Shown piece after piece: positions 6,257 to 10,344 of a stretch of 10,344 nucleotides of DNA. Numbering within the stretch: the stretch's first letter is position 1; every line of letters starts with the position of its first letter. Below the pieces are notes generated by a model. The model did no database searches, was not told the origin of the DNA, and was given only the letters and a program-made list of their open reading frames with translations. Location: the NCBI GenBank assembly GCA_022561255.1, contig JADFRO010000075.1:1-10344 (forward strand), given 5' to 3'. Position numbers and translations under genes: made by a program. The DNA comes from Planctomycetota bacterium. GTDB lineage: Bacteria; Planctomycetota; Phycisphaerae; UBA1845.

Positions 6257-6868
6257 ATGGGAATGATCAACCAGCGCGTACCATTTGTAATCGAGAGCAG
6301 CGGCCGCGGCGACCGTGAGATGGACATCTTCTCGCGGCTCCTTAAGGATCGGATCGTTTTCCTGACGGGCAGCGTCGACGACGAAGTCGCCAACCTGATC
6401 GTCGCTGAGCTCTTGTTCCTCTCGAACGAGGATGCCGACGCGGACATCCACCTCTACATCAACAGCCCCGGGGGGTCGATCTCCGCCGGTTTGGCGATCT
6501 ACGACACCATGCAATACCTCCGGTGCGACGTGGCGACCTACGACGTCGGTCTTTGCGCCAGCATGGGTGCGGTGATCTTCTGTGGCGGCACGAAGGGCAA
6601 GCGCTTTTTGCTTCCCAACTCGCGTACGCTGCTGCACCAACCGCTGATCGGCGGCGTCTTGCAGGGGTCCGCGACCGACCTGGCCATCGAAGCGGAGGAG
6701 ATCATCCGCCTTCGACATACGCTGTACGAAATCATCTCGTCGCGTACGGGCAAGTCCCTGGAGCAGGTCGAGAAGGATTGCGACCGCAACAAGTGGCTCG
6801 ACGCTCAGGAGACGCTGGCCTACGGTCTGGGCGACGAGATCCTCGAGCGAATGCCAGCCGCAAAGTAG
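6257..6868 (+). CDS. clpP2: ATP-dependent Clp protease proteolytic subunit, second copy
   Basis: Second ClpP peptidase, 203 residues, of the more classical kind. The N-terminus has the canonical RVPFVIESSGRGDREMDIF segment that forms the axial loops, then SRLLKDRIVFLTG. HLYINSPGGS (65-74) and AIYDTMQ are present. The triad is complete: Ser102 in GLCASMGAVI, His127 in LLHQP, Asp176 in CDRNKW. It differs from clpP1 across most of its length, so this is an old paralogue pair and not a recent duplication. GGAG (6240-6243) lies 13 nt before the ATG at 6257; the second ATG at 6263 is possible but further away. Bacteria with two such genes often build mixed ClpP1-ClpP2 barrels; that is inferred here. 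No clpX follows: the next gene is moeA. Confidence 0.96.
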   Translation: MGMINQRVPFVIESSGRGDREMDIFSRLLKDRIVFLTGSVDDEVANLIVAELLFLSNEDADADIHLYINSPGGSISAGLAIYDTMQYLRCDVATYDVGLCASMGAVIFCGGTKGKRFLLPNSRTLLHQPLIGGVLQGSATDLAIEAEEIIRLRHTLYEIISSRTGKSLEQVEKDCDRNKWLDAQETLAYGLGDEILERMPAAK

Positions 6869-6892
6869 CAACCACATTTCACTTGGGTTCGT

Positions 6893-6924
6893 CCCGCCGA
6901 CGACAAGCTGCGTCGACGTGCGGG
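6893..6924 (+). terminator. Weak structured element between clpP2 and moeA
   Basis: CCCGC-CGACG (6893-6902) can pair with CGTCG (6911-6915) and, after a four-base bulge, GCGGG (6920-6924), making two stacked five-pair stems. No T-run follows. It could end or slow transcription after clpP2, but the bulge and lack of T-run make this uncertain. Confidence 0.25.
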
Positions 6925-6947
6925 CGAAAAGCGGTTAAACCATTCAC

Positions 6948-8156
6948 ATGTTGATCGACCTGCCGGAAGCCCAGAGGCTGGTTTCCGCCAACGTCAAGCC
7001 GCTGGCAACGAACGTCTTGCCGCTCGCCGAGGCCCTGTTCCGCACGCTCGCAGAGCCCATTTGCGCCGACACCGACGATCCACCGTTTGACCGTTCCGTG
7101 ATGGACGGTTTTGCCGTTCGAGCGGCCGACGTGGCCACGGTCCCGACGAAGCTTCGAATCGTCGGGCACGTTGCAGCGGGCAGTGAAACCGACAAGCGGC
7201 TTGGTCCCGGCGAGGCGATGCAGATCAATACGGGTGCTCCGATTCCCCGAGCGGCGGACGCCGTCGTTCGCGTTGAACACACCGAGACCGAAGGCACGGA
7301 AGTGAGCATCAACGAGAGGGTCGTGGCCGGCAAGTTCATCGCACGACGCGCGACCAACGTCGCTGCCGGTTCGACGGTGCTTCAGGCGGGATCCGTCCTG
7401 ACACCGCTCAACGTCGGTGTCGCCGCGACGGCCGGTGCCTCACTTGTAAAAGTGTATCGTCGGCCCACCGTCGCTATACTGGCGACGGGTGATGAGCTGG
7501 TCGACGTCGATCGCAAGCCGACCGGCGCACAAATCCGCAACTCCAACGAATACCTACTGCGGGCGTTGATCCAAGCTGCGCACGTCGAGGCTGTTCCGCT
7601 CGGCGTCACTGGAGATGATCCGGTCGCATTGCGAAGGAGCATCCAAGAAGGTCTCGCTTGCGACATGCTCTGCATCACCGGCGGGATTTCGATGGGCGCG
7701 TTTGACTGTGTACCGGACGTGCTCACCGAATGTGGCGCGACGTTTCACTTTCGCAAATTGGCGATCAAACCGGGACGGCCGACGATATTCGCCGGCATGC
7801 CGGATGGAACGTTGATCTTCGCGCTCCCTGGTAACCCCGCCAGTGCCTTTGTCGCCTTTGAACTGTTGGTAAGACCGGCGCTGGCAGCGCTACAGGGTCG
7901 GCCCGGTGACATCCCCCTTTCGACCGCGGCAACCTTGCGAGGCGTCCTTCCCGCAACCACGAACCGCCAGACCTACATTCCGGCCCGCGCAACTCCCGGA
8001 TCGAATGGCGACTTGGAGGCGTATCCATTACCCTGGCACGGGTCCGGCGACTCAGTCGGAATGGCGGGCGCAAACGCTCTGATCGTACGACCACCCGACT
8101 CGAACCCCGTTGAGGACGCTGGAGCGGTTTCGATCCTTCTTCTCGATCGCCTTTGA
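6948..8156 (+). CDS. moeA: Molybdopterin molybdenumtransferase MoeA
   Basis: Catalyses insertion of molybdate into adenylylated molybdopterin, the last common step of molybdenum cofactor synthesis. The 402-residue length is normal (about 390-420). Motifs in order: DRSVMDGFAVR (48-58), MQINTGAPIPRAADAVVRVE (91-110), ATGDELV (179-185), GAQIRNSNEYLL, TGGISMGAFD (244-253), KLAIKPGRP (270-278) and FALPGNPASAF (291-301). The C-terminal domain ends with GSGDSVGMAGANALI and so on. Residues matching the E. coli active-site cleft are largely kept (Asp53, Thr95, Glu183, Asp253, Lys270, Lys274, Pro294, Pro297). The conserved GxD of domain II reads RATN (134-137), with Asn137 where Asp is usual. No clear Shine-Dalgarno precedes the ATG. 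No other Moco gene is in the window. It ends 46 bp before lnt. Confidence 0.95.
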   Translation: MLIDLPEAQRLVSANVKPLATNVLPLAEALFRTLAEPICADTDDPPFDRSVMDGFAVRAADVATVPTKLRIVGHVAAGSETDKRLGPGEAMQINTGAPIPRAADAVVRVEHTETEGTEVSINERVVAGKFIARRATNVAAGSTVLQAGSVLTPLNVGVAATAGASLVKVYRRPTVAILATGDELVDVDRKPTGAQIRNSNEYLLRALIQAAHVEAVPLGVTGDDPVALRRSIQEGLACDMLCITGGISMGAFDCVPDVLTECGATFHFRKLAIKPGRPTIFAGMPDGTLIFALPGNPASAFVAFELLVRPALAALQGRPGDIPLSTAATLRGVLPATTNRQTYIPARATPGSNGDLEAYPLPWHGSGDSVGMAGANALIVRPPDSNPVEDAGAVSILLLDRL

Positions 8157-8187
8157 ACGATTCGAGCCACGTAGAGATCGTCAGGCC

Positions 8188-8192
8188 AAGGA
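8188..8192 (+). promoter_or_regulatory. Shine-Dalgarno site that places the lnt start
   Basis: AAGGA lies 10 nt before an in-frame TTG at 8203. The frame stays open upstream to a TTG at 8110 inside moeA, but that start has no ribosome binding site and would add 31 arginine-rich residues. No ATG or GTG exists between 8203 and the first membrane segment. Confidence 0.5.
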
Positions 8193-8202
8193 TGGACGCC
8201 TT

Positions 8203-9963
8203 TTGAGCACACGGAAGGTTACTAGCGATCCCAACGCTAACGCATCGCACGCCCCTGCGCAGTCGTCCGCCGGGGAAGGTGGGTTCGTCATCCGTTCCCA
8301 TCGCACCCTGGCCTTGCTCGCCCTGCTAACGATCGCCCTAAAAAGCCTGATTTTCGCGCCGATCGGGGTTTGGCCCCTGGCTTTTGTTTGTCTGGTCCCC
8401 TGGCTGATATTCGTATCCTGCTCACGCCTCGCACCGCGCGTCTATCTGTACAGCTATCTGATGGCGTTGGTGTTCTTCCTGATCAACATGCGTTGGTTGT
8501 ACTACGCTACGGGCATCGGCTATGTCGCTCTGTCGATCTACCAGGCCGCGTACTTCCCGCTGCTTGCATGCACGATCCGCCACGCCGTTCGCCGCCGCGG
8601 CTGGCCTCTGGCCATTGTGTTTCCGCTGCTGTGGACCGGTAGTGAGATACTCCGCGCGGTGGTGATCTCCGGGTTCCCGTGGTTCTTCCTGTCGCACAGC
8701 CTTCACAGCGTCCTGTCGCTGATCCAGATTAGTGACGCCGTGGGCGCCTACGGTGTGAGTTTTCTGATTGCCGCCGTAAACGGCGCGATCGCAGATCTGA
8801 TCTTCGCGCGGTTACGACCGTCCGGTGAGCCGACCACGGCCGCGCTGAAGTCGTCGTACGAGAAACGTGCCCGGCGCGGCGTCGTGTTCGCGTCTATCGC
8901 GTTGATCGCTACGTTCACATATGGCCAATACCAGTTGCGTCGGGACACGATGCAAGACGGACCGCGCGTCGCGATCGTTCAGGGCGACTTTCTGATGACC
9001 GTCACAAACGAGGAAGCCCCGGACAGTGAGAAGCGAACGATTTACTACTCGATGCTCGCCGAAGCCGCCAAGCAGGATCCCGACCTGTTCGTCCTGCCCG
9101 AGACGCCTTGGATCATGTACCTCAACCCTGAAATGCGCGACTTTGATTCGGTTTGGCGAGAAAGCTTCGCGGCGCTGCAGCGTCGTGCCTCGCAAAGCAA
9201 TGCGTACTTAATCACCGGGTCGGGGTCACTGATTCAAACACCGCTCGACCTGTTGACCAAGCAGCGGCGTCACAACTCGGCCATGCTCTTTCATCCCGAC
9301 GGCACAGAGCCGGATCGATACGACAAGGTCCACGTCGTGTATTTCGGTGAAACGGTTCCGTTCCGCTTCGGACGCCTGCGCTTTCTCTACTTCTGGTTCA
9401 ACAGTTTGATGCCCTTCAGCGGGGCCGACGGCACCGACGAGTATTCGCTGTTCCCGGGCAGCGATTTCTCCCGCTTCGAGATAAAGGCTCCATCCTGCAA
9501 CGGTCGAACATTTCGGTTGGGCATCCCCATCTGCTATGAGGACGTTATGCCTTACGTGGCGCGGAGATTCGTGGGCGCCGGCGGCGATCGCAAGATGGCG
9601 GACCTTCTGATTAACATCAGCAACGACGGATGGTTCGGACGCGGCGTGCAGCAGGCGCAGCACCTGGCGATCTGCGTGTTTCGAGCTGTAGAGAATCGCG
9701 TCGGGATCGCTCGGTCGGTCAACACGGGAATCAGCGCGCTGATCGACCCGAACGGGCTCGTCCACGACCGCGTTTGGGGCGATGAGGCTACGCCGTGGCC
9801 CAGAGCGTGCGGTTTCGCCGTCGGAACCGTAAAGACAGACTCCCGCTTTACCCTCTACACACGGTACGGCGACTGGTTCGCGTGGGCGTGCGCGTTGTTC
9901 TGGCTCGTCTTTTTTATAGACTATTGGATCGCGCGGGCAAAAAGCCATACGGGTGACGCATGA
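8203..9963 (+). CDS. lnt: Apolipoprotein N-acyltransferase
   Basis: Inner-membrane enzyme that transfers a fatty acid from a phospholipid to the N-terminal cysteine of diacylated lipoproteins, the last step of lipoprotein maturation. From TTG 8203 it has 586 residues, longer than E. coli Lnt (512). Hydrophobic segments lie at about 36-55, 57-74, 79-102, 108-128, 134-155, 183-202, 224-242 and 559-577, the expected eight. SGFPWFFLSHS and DAVGAYGVSFLIAAVN are typical of the membrane part. The periplasmic nitrilase-like domain carries the triad: Glu300 in VLPETPW, Lys375 in RYDKVHVVYFGETVPF, Cys444 in GIPICYED. NISNDGWFG, QHLAICVFRAVENR and NTGISALIDPNG complete the signature. Extra length comes from an N-terminal cytoplasmic extension of about 33 residues and a longer loop between Lys375 and Cys444. 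The start is uncertain (8110 also possible). The next gene overlaps its stop by ATGA. Confidence 0.94.
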   Translation: MSTRKVTSDPNANASHAPAQSSAGEGGFVIRSHRTLALLALLTIALKSLIFAPIGVWPLAFVCLVPWLIFVSCSRLAPRVYLYSYLMALVFFLINMRWLYYATGIGYVALSIYQAAYFPLLACTIRHAVRRRGWPLAIVFPLLWTGSEILRAVVISGFPWFFLSHSLHSVLSLIQISDAVGAYGVSFLIAAVNGAIADLIFARLRPSGEPTTAALKSSYEKRARRGVVFASIALIATFTYGQYQLRRDTMQDGPRVAIVQGDFLMTVTNEEAPDSEKRTIYYSMLAEAAKQDPDLFVLPETPWIMYLNPEMRDFDSVWRESFAALQRRASQSNAYLITGSGSLIQTPLDLLTKQRRHNSAMLFHPDGTEPDRYDKVHVVYFGETVPFRFGRLRFLYFWFNSLMPFSGADGTDEYSLFPGSDFSRFEIKAPSCNGRTFRLGIPICYEDVMPYVARRFVGAGGDRKMADLLINISNDGWFGRGVQQAQHLAICVFRAVENRVGIARSVNTGISALIDPNGLVHDRVWGDEATPWPRACGFAVGTVKTDSRFTLYTRYGDWFAWACALFWLVFFIDYWIARAKSHTGDA

Positions 9964-10344
9964 CACGGGGCGAACAGATCAAAACGACGAAAACACTCGT
10001 CTTGGCAACGGTGCTGTTCCTAACGCCCCCGGGATGCACGACGGTGCGAGCTCCAGCCTCCACTGACCAAACGCAACAACTTCGACAAAGAGCAATGCGG
10101 TGCCTCAAGGCGGGGATTCGTTATCCCCACAACGCCGTCGTTCGAGCAGAAGCGGTCGAAGCGATGGAATCGGGCGACCGCAAGCAGACTCTGCCGTGGA
10201 TTCGCACGGCCCTACTCGATGAGCACCCCGCGGTTCGCTTCGCGGCATGCATCGCAATCGGCAATGCGACAGATGGAGTGGCGGACGCTGCCATCGCCAA
10301 GCGTCTGAGCGACGAGCATGCCAGTGTCCGCGTCGCAGCACTGT
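9960..10344 (+). CDS. HEAT-repeat protein with a lipoprotein-like signal peptide (3' end missing)
   Basis: The frame starts at the ATG overlapping the lnt TGA (ATGA, 9960-9963) and stays open to the window end, giving 128 residues. Residues 1-26 look like a lipoprotein signal: a start with Lys and Arg (MTRGEQIKTTK), a hydrophobic core TLVLATVLFL (12-21), then TPPGC with Cys26. The box has Gly at -1, but Pro at -2 and -3 are not canonical, so lipidation is likely rather than certain. From about residue 57 there are helical HEAT/PBS-lyase-type repeats: NAVVRAEAVEAM, then DEHPAVRFAACIAIG (from 87) and DEHASVRVAAL (from 118), a spacing of 31 residues. Such repeats make protein-binding solenoids; the specific role is unknown. 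The overlap implies translational coupling to lnt, whose product would acylate it if the cysteine is lipidated. Confidence 0.75.
   Translation, partial: MTRGEQIKTTKTLVLATVLFLTPPGCTTVRAPASTDQTQQLRQRAMRCLKAGIRYPHNAVVRAEAVEAMESGDRKQTLPWIRTALLDEHPAVRFAACIAIGNATDGVADAAIAKRLSDEHASVRVAAL

Noticed and set aside
8110..8202. Upstream TTG start for lnt inside moeA
   Set aside because: No ribosome binding site is visible, and it would add an arginine-rich stretch that reads the end of moeA in another frame; TTG 8203 with AAGGA is better supported.
9226..9966. 246-codon minus-strand frame inside lnt
   Set aside because: It is a shadow of lnt, whose catalytic residues are in the plus frame.
1..10344. tRNA or rRNA genes, CRISPR arrays, insertion sequences, prophage genes
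   Set aside because: No regularly spaced repeats, transposase or integrase motifs, terminal repeats or tRNA-like cloverleaf with a TTCGA-type arm in a plausible setting were seen by eye.

Overview
This 10.3 kb window looks like an ordinary piece of bacterial chromosome carrying housekeeping genes. GC is fairly high (roughly 58-60% by eye). The best guess at the source is a Planctomycetota-like bacterium. That guess rests on a trigger factor gene followed by two different clpP genes instead of clpP-clpX, a trigger factor with a long lysine-rich tail, an FbaB/DhnA-type class I aldolase, and occasional TTG starts. The lineage is an inference, not something the sequence proves.

Layout, left to right. 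(1) The 3' part of rsfS (ribosomal silencing factor) is followed 56 bp later by argS (arginyl-tRNA synthetase), both on +. (2) fbaB (class I fructose-bisphosphate aldolase) is on - and converges on argS with only 9 bp between the stop codons. (3) A 410-bp divergent intergenic region separates fbaB from tig. It holds a perfect 16-bp palindrome that touches the -35 box of a good fbaB promoter candidate, a second 14-bp GC palindrome, and candidate tig promoter elements. (4) tig, clpP1 and clpP2 form a + strand protein-quality cluster. A terminator-like hairpin follows tig, and strong hairpins lie just before the clpP1 ribosome binding site and just after the clpP1 stop. (5) moeA (molybdenum insertion into molybdopterin), lnt (apolipoprotein N-acyltransferase) and the start of a HEAT-repeat protein with a lipoprotein-like signal peptide follow on +. 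The last two overlap by ATGA.

How the genes relate: rsfS, argS and tig serve translation and nascent chains; clpP1 and clpP2 encode the proteolytic core for damaged or tagged proteins; lnt finishes lipoprotein maturation, and the gene coupled to it appears to encode a lipoprotein, a possible substrate. fbaB (glycolysis/gluconeogenesis) and moeA (Moco) are metabolic neighbours.

I see no mobile element, CRISPR array, phage gene, rRNA or tRNA, and no clear new multi-gene system. The points most worth a second look are the trigger factor (degenerate PPIase-like domain plus a histone-like tail), the palindrome at the fbaB promoter, the clpP1 leader hairpin, an Asp-to-Asn change at a conserved position in MoeA, and the lnt/lipoprotein coupling.
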